In this document: positions 46,343 through 58,288 of the stretch, piece after piece
Position numbering within the stretch: position 1 is the stretch's first letter
How the letters are laid out: every line of letters begins with the position of its first letter
Source of the DNA: Hydractinia symbiolongicarpus
Lineage: Eukaryota; Cnidaria; Hydrozoa; Anthoathecata; Hydractiniidae
DNA length: 64,000 nt
Reading direction: 5' to 3'
NCBI RefSeq assembly: GCF_029227915.1
Contig: NC_079885.1
Span: 6,138,001 to 6,202,000 of the forward strand
Notes under the pieces: generated by a model
What the model was told of the DNA's origin: nothing
Database searches by the model: none
Seen by the model: only the letters and a program-made list of their open reading frames with translations
Position numbers and translations under genes: made by a program

Positions 46343-47541
46343 ATGGCAACAGAAGATGTCGAGAATGGAAAATATAGTAGTCTTAAAAACTTTGAAGTTC
46401 AAAAAAAGATTGGTCAAGGACAATTTGCTACAGTGTATCGAGCACGCTCTGTTATCGACAACAGCATTGTCGCTGTGAAAACAGTAAAAATATTCGAAAT
46501 GGCAGACACAAAAGCAAGGAATGATTGTATTAAAGAAATTGAATTATTAAAATCAATGGACCATCCAAACGTAATTAAGTATCACGCATCATTTGTCGAA
46601 AATAATGAACTGAATATTATTTTAGAATTAGCTGATGCTGGTGATCTTTCCAAAATGATAAAACATTTTAAAAAGCAAAAGCGTTTGATTCCAGAGAAAA
46701 CGATTTGGAAGTATTTTGTTCAAATCACTGCAGCTTTACAACATATGCATTCAAGACGAATCATGCATCGTGATATAAAGCCTGCCAATGTTTTCATCAC
46801 GACAAGCGGAGTTGTAAAATTGGGTGATTTAGGGTTGGGCAGATATTTTAGCACCCAAACATTTGCTGCAGAATCACTTGTTGGTAGGGTCTCCACTCAT
46901 TTTAATAACATCAGCAACACGTTATTCATTTCACAAAATAACAGAGAAAGCTAGAGTGTAATAAAATTAAGCAAAAATCTGACAGAGAATCCTGTTTTTA
47001 TCTTCAATATGTAGCCTTATCTGTGAAATACAACCATTAAATATAAATAAGGGGAGGTTGTTTTAAAATTTTTGTTGGGATTGAACTTTAAGCAAAATGG
47101 AATAAAATTTTTAAGCGTTGCACTTGTAGTAAGGTATTAATCAATTAATTTACTTCTTATATATTTTTAATAGCAGTTGTATCTATAGTTCGTTAGTTTT
47201 GTATAAACATATTTCCATTTCCAGGTACGCCATACTACATGTCTCCTGAAAGAATCCACGAAAATGGTTACAACTTCAAATCAGACATATGGTCGCTTGG
47301 TTGTTTGCTGTTTGAGATGGCAGCCCTACAGTCTCCTTTTTTTGGTGACCAAATGACGCTCTATGCGTTGTGTGAGAAGATTCAAAAGTGCGATTATCCT
47401 GCGTTACCGTCGCAGTATTACTCGGCTGAATTTCGCAACTTAGTGGACATGTGCATCAAAGGAGAAGCGGAACAAAGACCGGATGTTGACTATGTGCATG
47501 ACATTGCAGACAAAATGTATGCAGTGAAAGTTGCAAAGTAA
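46343..47541 (+). CDS. NEK6/NEK7-like mitotic kinase, array copy 2
   Basis: Exons 46343-46883 and 47225-47541 have exactly the same lengths as in copy 1 (541 and 317 nt) and give 285 residues. The Gly loop is GQGQFATV; the VAVK lysine, [15 protein letters not shown] and the activation-loop Ser are all present. The frame is open upstream to 46211, but the ATG in GGCAATGGCAACAG aligns with the start of the other copies, so the upstream frame is probably 5' UTR. The intron is short (341 bp) with no visible insertion. Much of it is nearly identical at DNA level to copy 1 in two tracts. Confidence 0.94.
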
Positions 47542-49433
47542 TTTTTAAAACTTATTGTTCCAAAACAAATTTTTTATAAACATTGTATAGGTGATAAAAT
47601 TTAGTTATAGATAACACAACTTGTTGAAAATAGCTTCCGATTTTTTTACTGAAATTATAAATGTCCCGATCCCTGATAACAGAACAATGTAAATAACTCA
47701 TCCGTATCCTTGTTAACAATAGCTTCTGATCTCACCTCTTTACTGGAACTACAAGTGTCTTAAATCCCTGATAACAGAACAATGTTAAAAATATCCTCCA
47801 CGGTAACACCGTAATTTTTCCACAATGCCGTTCTTTAGTTGTTGCGAATTGTAAATTAAAAAACAAAAACAAAAATCACTTAACGTCCTCTACTTGTTCC
47901 TGCATCGATTTGTATTTATCTCTCTTTGTTCTTTATTTTCCCGTAATTCAAAATTTAATAGTACGAATATATTTTTTGGGCGTTTATGCGGAATCAATTA
48001 CACGGTTTTTATAAGAATACCCAGATTCTAACCAGGCTGGTCATCATTTATATTTTTCTATTGTTCCAGACTATAAACCTATTATTTTTAAACTTAATCC
48101 TGGTCTACAGTTCGTAGAGAAGCATATTCTTATCAAAAAAAAGCATGTGGTGCGATTTGAACCTAAATTCAAACTAATTTGGTCCGCCCACTTTTATTCT
48201 CGCAGTTTTATGATACACAAGAAGAAGAAATCAAACAAAGTAGATTGATAAAGTGAGATTTAATGTGGATTATGATTATGGAAACAAAATCGATTCAGTA
48301 CTATTGCTCAAAATTGAAGATTGCTAGCACAGGTTCATCCAGAACAACATCTTTATTCATCCTGACCCCGAACCTAAATATCCTGAGAAGTCGTGCGACC
48401 CACGTCGATACTTTTTCTTTTAGAAGTGTATTTACCCATTGTCTCCATTGAGTAGAGCTTGAAACACTGATTAAGAAAATATGCTTTCAGCGAAGTAATG
48501 TTTAGAAAAAAAGCACGAGGAAGCACTTAATAGAACGCAAAGTTAATCGATTTTTCCATATTTCTATGGCTCTACCAATAGTACGGTTCTTCTAGTTTTA
48601 TTCACAGAATATTACCCTCATCTTTTATGAATAGTCTTTTTTAAGAAAGTTTTGTGTGAAAGAACAAATGTTAAATTTATATCAGCTGTCCTCACTTATG
48701 GATATAACTCGCGACAGCTCAAGAATAGAATTTAGAATATTTAAAAAGATGAAGAAGTTTTTGTTTTTGATTTAAGCTGAAGACAAGTTGCGAATAAAAC
48801 GCACGATATTAATGTATCCTTTCCTGTTTTGTAAATTCTTATATTTTCAAAATAAAAAAGGTTATTTTTATTTTTATCTAAACCAGTGACCCCTTAATGT
48901 TTAGATTTTACTTTCTTGCAATAACTCTCCCCTGTCAGTGTGGAAATAAAAAAATCGTTTAATCTACCTACCACCTGTTATTTATCATCAATCAACTGTA
49001 TTCAAGCTTTTCTCTGAATCTAAATATCATTTGAGAGCAACATTAAATGTTAATTTTTTTCAAAGAATGTTCGGATTGAAATTTTCTGAAATGCTGAGTT
49101 CATTTTTCTGCGTACATGGTGATATTTTGATATTAGTGTTAAAAAGAATAATTATACATTCTTTGTAATCTCATTATATTTATTCGATTACTTCTCAAAG
49201 TTATATTTGTCTATATTATTAGTTTTTAACTCCTATTTCTTTCAATTTCAGAACTATTTTGGTTCTTGCTGGATAAAATCAACTTACATGTAAAAATAAT
49301 TATTGTATTTATATTTACAATTTATTTAGTAAAAAATTTACTTGAGAGCAGTCATTTTATTTATATATATATAGTTCATCGTTCATCGAAGTGGAAAGAT
49401 TTTGTACAATCAAAAAAAGGAAGTAAACACAGA
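47542..49433. other. Intergenic between kinase copies 2 and 3, with a local tandem duplication
   Basis: Two adjacent related blocks, about 47622-47701 and 47717-47797, share TTGTT.A.AATAGCTTC, then TTTACTG, then ATCCCTGATAACAGAACAATGT; this is an old tandem duplication next to the copy 2 stop. Nothing else was recognised in the interval. Confidence 0.6.
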
Positions 49434-51099
49434 ATGGCAGAAAATATCGACGAAACTGATGATAATAAATACAACACTCTTGCAAATTTTGAAATACAAA
49501 AAGAAATTGGCAAAGGACAATTTTCAAAAGTGTTGCGTGCTAAATGTTTGGTTGATAACAGTGTTGTTGCATTGAAAACCATCCAAATATTTGAAATGAA
49601 AGATAAAAAGACGAGAGATGACTGCATCAAAGAAACTTCACTTCTAAGATCACTGAATCATGAAAACATTATAACATATCACGCATCATTTGTTGAAAAC
49701 AATGAACTTGTTATCGTTTTAGAATTAGCTGATGCTGGCGACCTTTCCAAAATGATAAGACATTTTAGAAAACTAAAGCGTTTGATTCCAGAGAAAACGA
49801 TTTGGAAGTATTTTGTTCAAATCACTGCAGCTTTACAGCATATGCATTCAAGACGAATCATGCATCGTGATATAAAGCCTGCCAATGTTTTTGTCACTGC
49901 TAAAGGAGTTGTAAAATTGGGTGATTTAGGGTTAGGGCGATTTTTTAGTTCTAAAACACTTGCTGCTATGTCTCTTGTAGGTAAGAAATATTTAATCTTG
50001 TATTCTGCCATAATAGTTTTTGTTTCGTTTTTAGCATAACGTTCTTAATAGCAATGTTAATGACAACAATAAAACTAAGGAATTAGGCAAGGATCCAACA
50101 GTCCAAAAACACTAAGAATGATTCCTTAAAATAGAGTTTAATTCTACAAAAAATGACGTTAAAGAAATCTCGCCATTATCATTTTTTATTTTTTAGTGTG
50201 AATTCAATGCATTAAATTAAATTAAATTAAACGTAAAAAGTCATTTTGTTTCAGATTCTTTACTGACTATGGATTGGAATGACAACTTTGTGGTTCTTTT
50301 ATGATACTACCTAAATTTGGGACAAGGCATAGAGCACACTTAGTCACTACATCACGACACTCTTTCATGATTTGCAACAACTCAAAAGCGACGCAAGAAT
50401 TTAATTTGAAACTTTGTTCCTCATTATAGACCAATCATTATTTTTATTCTGCAGCCCTACGACATTTGTTCTGCAACATGTTTCCCTTAAATGTTCCAAA
50501 TTAAAAAGTTATAAGGAAAGGTTAAATGGTAATATGAAGATGCTTTTCCTATTATTACACTGGCTCCTCGTTATCCAACACAATTGACGTTCTATGTTTG
50601 TTTGCAGTCATTATTTTCGTTGAGAAATAAAATCATTAAGCACACATAGAATTATTTTGATTTTGCGATACCACGTGGGCAAAAAATTATACCAAGTTTA
50701 CTAAATGATAAAGCAACAATTACCATGGGCTGGTAGTTGAAAATGCTAGTTCAAAAACTTACCACTTTAACTTATCTTTTAGGAACACCGTACTATATGT
50801 CGCCTGAGATGATCCAAGAGAAAGGATACAACCACGCTTCAGATATGTGGTCACTGGGGTGTGTCCTTTACGAAATGTCAGCTTTACGTTCACCATTTTA
50901 TGGTGACAAGATGGACTTGTTAACCCTATGCAAAAAGATTAAAACTTGTGATTACCCCCGTCTCTCTTCGGGGAATTATTCGGTTGATTTACGAAATCTT
51001 GTCGATGCATGCATCAGTCGCAAACCAGACGAACGGCCCAATATCGATATGGTTCATGAAATTGCGAAAAACATGAACACAGCAAAGAATGCGTCATGA
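49434..51099 (+). CDS. NEK6/NEK7-like kinase, array copy 3 (most diverged)
   Basis: Exons 49434-49980 and 50783-51099 give 287 residues, two more than the others at the N-terminus. The intron (802 bp) interrupts the same Gly codon of [11 protein letters not shown] in the same phase. All catalytic motifs are kept ([35 protein letters not shown]). Exon 2 differs clearly from copies 1 and 2 ([23 protein letters not shown]), whereas 107 bp in exon 1 (about 49776-49882) are identical to copy 1. An upstream hydrophobic frame from 49266 is taken as untranslated. Confidence 0.93.
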
Positions 51100-52946
51100 A
51101 GTATCCGCTTTTATTGGGTTCACTACAGGTGGTGGAGACACAAGATGTTTGTGACTTAGTTGTTGGTTGAAGTATTGAAGCTCCAATTGTGTGACGCAAA
51201 AAGGCTGGCTGCTTTTACCTTTTTTTGCTTGACTTATTCATATTCTTAGAACATCTAACTATCTTAGCTGTTAAACAAAAATTGGCAGACGATTTTTCGT
51301 CAAATAAATTTTTTGTCACTTTTGTCTAATTTAAAAAACACTTGTTAACGTTTTTTTTTTGCACTCATTTTTCTATGTAGAGGGTAAAACAACTCTTGAA
51401 TGTAATGTATAAAAGAAGAATCGATCGACAGTAGAAACATTCAGCTTGGATTCTTGTTATTTAATACCAAAACCTGAAAGTTGTGTTCCTTATAAACTAG
51501 TTCTTATAATTTTACACAGACATCTTTGTTTCTAAGTTTCCTTGCATTTTTTATTCATTTTTATTTCTTAAATTTTTAAAAAAATGTCGCAGTGTATTTA
51601 TTTTCTCCCCACCCATCAGAAACTTTAAGGACGAAATTTTACTAAGGGAAGAAAATCGCAAAATTGCTAAATAAACTTTCACGAATTGGCGTTTTTAGTG
51701 GAAATTTCGCGGCAAGACTTTAACAAATTTTATAAAGAAAATCTTCTAACAGTATATCGCAAAAACGATGTCAGACGTTTTAATAAGAAAGTAAACTTCA
51801 GTGAATTAAAACAACAGACAAAACTTTCATTCTTGATATATAAAAGGACGCAAATGTGATGGGAAATCTACGAAAATATTTTTCTCTCGCTGTACATAAT
51901 AGTTCTACACATCAATCAATTCTTGTACTTGTTTTTTTCGTTTACAAAAATTGAGATGTCTTGAGATCACTTAGCTTCCCATGTCCAAGAGAATAATTAT
52001 TTTATTTTTTATTGTTGACAAGATTTTGTAATATACCATTTTTCACATTGCTACACTGGAGAAAAATACATGACAAATATTGTGCATCACATTTATTACT
52101 TTGGATTAAATTTAGAGTCTGTATAGGCTCGGATTAATCAATTTGCGGATCAGAAAAAATAAAAGTGAAATTCAACCTTTTCGAAACTCACTTAACTTCA
52201 AGCAATGGGCTCTTTGAAACCGATGGAACAAGGAATCTCTTAAAATAACGATATTAGTAGGTTAAACTGCTGAATAAGCCTTGAGTCTGGTATTCTTTCT
52301 GATGAGTTTATAATTTTACCTTTTTTATACTGTTTTAATATTTTAACCATGAGTAACATACATAAATAAAAAGTGTAGCCTGTTTGTTAATATGGTTGAA
52401 TTATTTTTTACCAAAAGTAAATATTGAATGTACAAAATTGTTATAATTTTCTTAGATGAATCAGTTTTTTAAAAATTGTTAGTACATCTGGACTCGCTTT
52501 GTGGAACATGTATAATAAAGTTATAAACTCAAAAAAAAATTATTTGCGCAGTTGTACATTTCTTTGAATTTATCTTTAAGATGTAATTACATCAAAGTGT
52601 TTTGTTCGAGCAGTCGAAAATGTTTTCCGGGGGTTATTTAATCAAAAAGTCTAATTATGTTTCCCATAATCTTTTAAACAAACTTAAAATACAGCCAATT
52701 TATTTCAAGTTCTTAATTTTTTTTATATCCTTGTTTAGGAGAAAAATCGGTTGTAGATTCTCTTTTTTTATGGAGCTTGTAAGGTTCACCTTAAACCAAA
52801 AAGCATAATTGCATTGCAACACCCCCTGTCATTACTTGCAACACCCCCTGTCATTAATTGCAACACCCCCTGTCATTAACAATAATAGTCTACAAAAAGT
52901 TGCTACAGTTCCCCGATTAAATAATGTGAGACAACCAAGATGGGTA
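51100..52946. other. Intergenic, mostly featureless AT-rich sequence
   Basis: No gene recognised. Near the right end (about 52811-52878) a 22-bp unit, TTGCAACACCCCCTGTCATT plus AA, is repeated three times in tandem. Confidence 0.55.
52811..52878 (+). repeat. Three tandem 22-bp units
   Basis: Three almost perfect copies of TTGCAACACCCCCTGTCATT plus two bases, directly upstream of the proposed first exon of the tail-anchored protein gene. No function can be assigned. Confidence 0.85.
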
Positions 52947-55435
52947 ATGGTAGAAAGATGGAGATTTTTCAACAAGAAGATTGGTATAAAGTATATTTTG
53001 AATGGGCGAATCTTCGAAATTGCAACTGTGTTGTCAAGGTTAGTATGTTATTGAACAGACTACTTTTCGTGTGACGTAATGTTTTGATTTTGCGTTGCCA
53101 ACAATAGACATGCGCATTCCTTCTGTAGGTAGAAGATATAAACAACAGACTTCAGAAGTCTAACAAATCGATTTAAAAACACCATTTTCGCTTATAATTA
53201 ACGAAAATATATAATATATAAGAGCCTTAGAATCCTGCTTTTTTACCTACGAAAATGCGCGCGCATTTGAAAAAATCAGCTACATTTTGATGACGCTGCA
53301 AAGTCATCTACAAAGTTAAAATTTCGATTTCCCATTTCTCTCTTCTCTTCCCATTAAAACAAAACCCGAATGCCTCCCAATTATTAAAAGGACTTTAAAA
53401 AGAGTTTACCAGAAGTTGAATATAATCTGAGTGAGTTTAGGAGATGCAACCACAAAAAGGTTTGTGACAATTATTTATTAAACACAGACGTTCAATTCGA
53501 GACTTGTTCTAACAAGCAGCTCAATTTCTTAACGATTAAACGATTTGTACGGTCAATTGAAACAAAATGTGAATTTGAAAGTAGCTTTTCTTTTCTACTG
53601 TTCAATATTCATTTTACAATTATTTCTTCATGAACAAGATAATTTACAACACGTTTCATGACATCATCATAAATTCTTTTAACAATTAAAATTGTTTTAC
53701 GTATTTTTTTTTACCGCAGGTAACAGGATTCGACACTAAAACAGGTGATAGAGATGTCGAATTATTGATTGACTTTAATAACATCACATTTCCAAAATCA
53801 AGACCAAAGCATAAACACAGTTTCATTGAGGTAACATTGTTTTGCATTCTCGTCCCCAGAGCTCTTTGAGAATAAAACCCTGAGTTTTTCTCAAAGAGCT
53901 CTGGGGTCGAGAATGATTGCTTTCATCATTTTTTTATTGTTACTGCTTCTACTGCACGTGCTTCATGCTGACTTCTCTAATTTTTGAATATTGCCGTAAC
54001 TACTAAAACCACAAACCAGCTAAAAAGAGCAAAATCAAACCAAAACCAGCTAAAATTTTACAAAAGAAAAGAAGCCAGCATTTTATGACTTGCTACAATG
54101 TTGAAGGTAATTTTGTAGTAAAATGGAAAGTCCTTATATGACTTCCTCAGAGTTCTATCGCTTGAAAATTCGAAGCATACAATCATAGAAATCTACTTAT
54201 TCCTTCAGCGCTTCTGATTTTTTTCTCATATTTTTATACCAGCTTTTCCAATTTTTTTAAACGTTGATATGCTACTGAGCCATTCGCAGTAGTAACATGT
54301 CTTCGGATCTTTTAGCAAACAGTCTTCTTTTTAAGAAGGCAAAGTATGGACTTTTTATAGGACACGAGAATGCAGAAAAATGTTTATGTGTTGACTTAAG
54401 CACTAATTAATATCTATTTAAAGAAACAAAGTGAGACCGTGACTTTGTCATAGCTACATTCGCTGGGTATGTTCTTCACTATCTCAAAATGTTTGTTTGG
54501 GTTTGGTTCGTTTTTGTGGTTCGGTGAGATTTTGTGTGGTTTTGGGCATATATCGACTCGCTTTGTGTGGTTCTAGATGGTTTCGTGGGGGTAGTGGGGG
54601 GTTATTTTAATTCGTTTTGTGTGGTTTTGTATTGTTTTAGGTTTTTTTTGTTTTGTGTTGTGTTGTTTTGTTTTGTGTTGTTTTGTGTTGTTTTGCGAGT
54701 ACTCTTGCTTGCGTTTTGTGTGGTTTGTGGTTTTAATAATTTGTTTATTCTTATTGCAATTAGTAATTATATTTTGTGTTTATAATTTGTATTTTCAGTT
54801 TTCAATATGTACAAAATCACTTCGACATTTGATTATTCATGGAATATCTTGGCAAGAAGTGTATAAAAATTATCAACGAAAAGAAGAAAATATGGATGCT
54901 GTGGAAAAAAGGTTTGAAGATTTTTTAATTTACCTCAGAGATGATATTACCATGATCTAAAAATAGTCACTAATTGACGACAACGACAACGCTCTCTTTT
55001 GAAAATCTAATAACATGTTTGATTTGCTTGTAACATTTTATTTTTGTTTGTATCTTCCTACAACATCTAAAAGGTTTGCTTAGCTCCAATTAAAATAAAG
55101 ATTGTCCATTGAAATGACATAGAGATAAAGATGTCAATGAAACAATTGATCTGACACAAATATGGTAAGTGCTAACTTGAACAAAAGTAGGTGCATATAA
55201 TTTTAATTTGCATTTTAGATTTTGGAAGCATTTTTGTTCCAGCCTTCCAAAGAAGGCACCAAAGTGGGAAAACAATGAAGATTCAAAAGCAACATCAAAG
55301 GCAGAAAATACAAAGTCAATGGATGACTTGATAATTAGAATTCGACAAGTGCTTGTACCTTTTCTTACGATTGGTACAGTTTTAGCAGGATGTTGGGTTA
55401 GATATACACTCAAATATTACCGCACAGAGACCTAA
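52947..55435 (+). CDS. Hypothetical tail-anchored protein, tentative four-exon model
   Basis: I do not recognise the family. Proposed exons are 52947-53041 (donor GTATGT), 53720-53830, 54799-54911 and 55219-55435; phases fit. The product starts MVERWRFFNKKIGIKYIL, has a charged middle (VTGFDTKTGDRDVELLIDF; EVYKNYQRKEENMDAVEKRF) and ends with a hydrophobic segment (VLVPFLTIGTVLAGCWV) before RYTLKYYRTET, a layout typical of proteins inserted tail-first into the ER or mitochondrial membrane. If the third intron is retained, exon 3 reads on to a stop at 54958-54960, giving a form without the membrane segment (KRFEDFLIYLRDDITMI). The first exon may begin further upstream. The splice model is an inference. 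Confidence 0.42.
53845..53915. repeat. 28-bp inverted repeat (hairpin)
   Basis: The left arm 53845-53872 (starts CATTCTCGTCCCCAGAGC) and the right arm 53888-53915 match as reverse complements at 27 of 28 positions, with a 15-nt loop. It begins 14 bp inside the intron after exon 53720-53830 of the tentative gene. It may be a tiny fold-back transposon. Confidence 0.9.
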
Positions 55436-57982
55436 ACAGATATATATTCATATGGCGTTGTGTATCGAATGATTTAGTCTTCATTGCTGCGTTGCTAGAA
55501 GCGACGAACCAAAAATCATTGAGATTTATAGGATAATTCTTACTTACTAGAATAATAAGTTGGAAATTTTTCCAAACTTGATTTTATAACAGTATAAAAT
55601 TTTTGCACCAGAGTTGTAATTACTTAGCTATGTAGTATGATAAACACAACTCTTTTCTATGTCATTTCCTTGTAGCTAGACAAAATTACTGAAAAAGTTT
55701 TTTTAACAAATATATACCAAATGTTGTTTTAAATTACTTATACCGGGTTGTGGTTAGCAAGTATGTTTTATTACTTTGTATATATTTCAGTTTAAGAACT
55801 AAAATATGAAGAAAGCAGTAGGTTAACCATCATTTCATCGTTGAGTAAACATTTACCCAATCAAATTTAAAAAAATAAAAGTGGAATAACTTTGGTAAAT
55901 AAATAAATAACGTTATTGAAACTTGTTATGAAGTGTCATGGACCAATCTGATAAAAAGGTAATTTTGCATGAGGCATACTGTTGACTGTAAAAAATTAGG
56001 CATTTGGAGAAAGAGAAGAAATATTGTTTTATTAAAAATTTATAAATTTTGAGCAAATAATGAAAACATTGAAAAGATTTCCGTTAAAATTAATTTTACT
56101 AGGCTTCTGCACATGTTATAAAGGAATTAGAACCATATTTTAAGCTACCTTTTGAGTTTAATCAGAAATATTAGCATTAGGATTTAGGATCCGGTAAAAT
56201 AATGTCAACATTCTACACATAATACTAATCTAACCTGTCATGAATGTTACTTTTTAAAAAATATGATGTGCTCCAACAAATCAGGTCTCACAGAATCTTC
56301 CAAAAATTGCTTAGCAATGCATAACGTTGACCCTCTTTCAGCCAGCACTCTGTTGCTAAAAAATCTGTGAAATTTGTAGCTTGTTTTTGCAAATATTGGC
56401 AAAGTCTGTCGAGATTAACTTAGAGTTATTAATCCTTTTAACAGGATACAAAAAAACATGCAGCTAGTGTTTAGGACTAGATCCCGTTCCATAACTATTG
56501 ATAAACTCCCCTCCCCCTCTCTCTTTCTTCACTAAAAAAAGCAAACTTTGGGACGGCTGGACTATAAAAGGAGGAGCAAATGATAGCAATATTTTTTTGC
56601 TGATGTCATTAGAACACACTTTTTTTGGCACTCCTGATAATTCTAGTCTTGATAATACACAAATGCAGGTGTTATATTTAATCCATTTAAAAAAAACATT
56701 TTTGTAACAGACAAACAGCCACGACATGTTTGATTGCCTTAAGAAATTAACATACGGAAAACGGACGACGACGACGATATTTCTCCTGATTTCAGGATAT
56801 ATCAATAGATTATGTACAGTAAAGAATGCATTTTATTAAGTATATTGAGAGCAAGGAAAACTTCGGTTCAGCCAAAATAAATAAAAAATATATAAAAATT
56901 GATTAATCGCCTATCTACCTGCAATCAAGCACCTAGAATCACACTACCATTTGAAAATTATGTAACCAATTTTATACCTTGGAGATAATCAAGGACGCGG
57001 TATAGTCATATAGCCAAATCATTCAGAAGTTTCAAACATTTTAGGTAAAATCCCTGTACCCGTTGTGTCTTTTAGTCAATTTCTACGTAGTTTAGGATTA
57101 AACAAAAGAATGCCGCTCGCAAATTGCTATTTATCAAGCACTACAAAAAAATTATAAGTTGTTTTTATTGATAAAAATGTCTTACGGACTTTTACCGGTT
57201 TTGAGCTAGATTGTAAAAAGCTTTTACACGTTTTCTTTATTGTTTTTCACAGTTTATTCCAGATTATACCGTGCACAAAAAAACGAAAATCAGAAATCTT
57301 CTAGAAGGTCTTTTTATTTGTTTCTTTAAGTGATAGTTCCAGATTTTGTTTCCGTTATCTCCTTTGTCAGAAAAAAAAAAAAAAATTTGGGACAAATTTT
57401 TTAAGGTAAAATAAAAGGGAAAAAAAGTAGTTGAACTAAATTTCTGCATTTCTTATATTTTAATTCAAAAAAAATAATTAATAAACATATTCTATGATTT
57501 TAATTAGCCAAACCTATTTTTACATAAATTGTTCATTTATTTTTCGTAGTTTTCATAATTTAGAAATTAAATTTTTATTTTTGATTAACCTCTTGTTTCC
57601 ATTTTCGCACGAACGCATTGAGAACGAAAAGTTTGTTTGCATGTCATGCTGAGCACGGGTAACATGCTTAAAAGATATACACATCCAATTTTTTTAAATT
57701 TATTTCATTTTTTAAAAGTTTTAAAAGACTATTCTGTTCTACGGATGATCAAACGCCCTGGGCGTTATTAAAAAAAATTTTTACCCTGAAAAAGGGCGAT
57801 TATTTGAAAGAGGCGTTTGAAGATTTGCTCTGATGTTTTGTTCTGTATAACAACGAATCCTAAAAATTAAATATATTGTATATTTATATAATAATACATT
57901 CTTCCTCTTTCCTGTCCTCGGTGATGTATACAAAATTGTACAATATCCATCTTTTAAGACTAAATAAAACCAATTATAAATA
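55436..57982. other. Intergenic, no supported gene
   Basis: AT-rich. At about 57731-57835 lies a piece with paired AAACGCC/GGGCGTT and GGCGTTTGAA motifs, related to the C-rich dispersed repeats at 19752 and 33845. Nothing else recognised. Confidence 0.5.
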
Positions 57983-58288
57983 TCTATGTTATAATGCCCG
58001 TATACGTCTGTCCGTCCGTCCGTCCGTCCGTCCGTCCGTCCGTCCGTCCGTCCGTCCGTCCGTCCGTCCGTCCGTCCGTCCGTCCGTCCGTCCGTCCGTC
58101 CGTCCGTCCGTCCGTCCGTCCGTCCGTCCGTCCGTCCGTCCGTCCGTCCGTCCGTCCGTCCGTCCGTCCGTCCGTCCGTCCGTCCGTCCGTCCGTCCGTC
58201 CGTCCGTCCGTCCGTCCGTCTGTCACGCAAAATAGTAGCTTAGCTGCGACGGGCGAACCCGTGGATTTTTCCACGGGCTAACCACTAG
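57983..58288 (+). mobile_element. Complete Helitron-like mini-element (HINE) built on a CCGT microsatellite
   Basis: The 5' end is TC (TCTATGTTATAATGCC..) preceded by A (57982). The 3' end is CTAG (58285-58288) followed by T, so the element sits between A and T as Helitrons do. Eleven bases before the end is a 7-bp hairpin CCCGTGG/CCACGGG with an ATTTTT loop (58258-58277). The core, 58011-58220, is 210 bp of uninterrupted CCGT units (about 52). The long SVRPSVRP and DGRTDGRT frames are artefacts of the repeat. Confidence 0.85.
58011..58220. repeat. (CCGT)n microsatellite, about 52 perfect units
   Basis: An uninterrupted tetranucleotide tract inside the Helitron-like element. Perfect units over 210 bp imply recent expansion; true length may differ between alleles or assemblies. 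Confidence 0.97.

Noticed and set aside
49266-49433. N-terminal extension of kinase copy 3
   Set aside because: Same reasoning; AT-rich frame with no family similarity.
54534-54798. Hydrophobic frame rich in Val, Phe and Cys
   Set aside because: Translation of a GTTTTGTGTTG low-complexity stretch ahead of a real-looking acceptor.
57781-58281. Four long frames of SVRP or DGRT repeats on both strands
   Set aside because: They are translations of a CCGT microsatellite inside a Helitron-like element; a tetranucleotide repeat has no stops in any frame.
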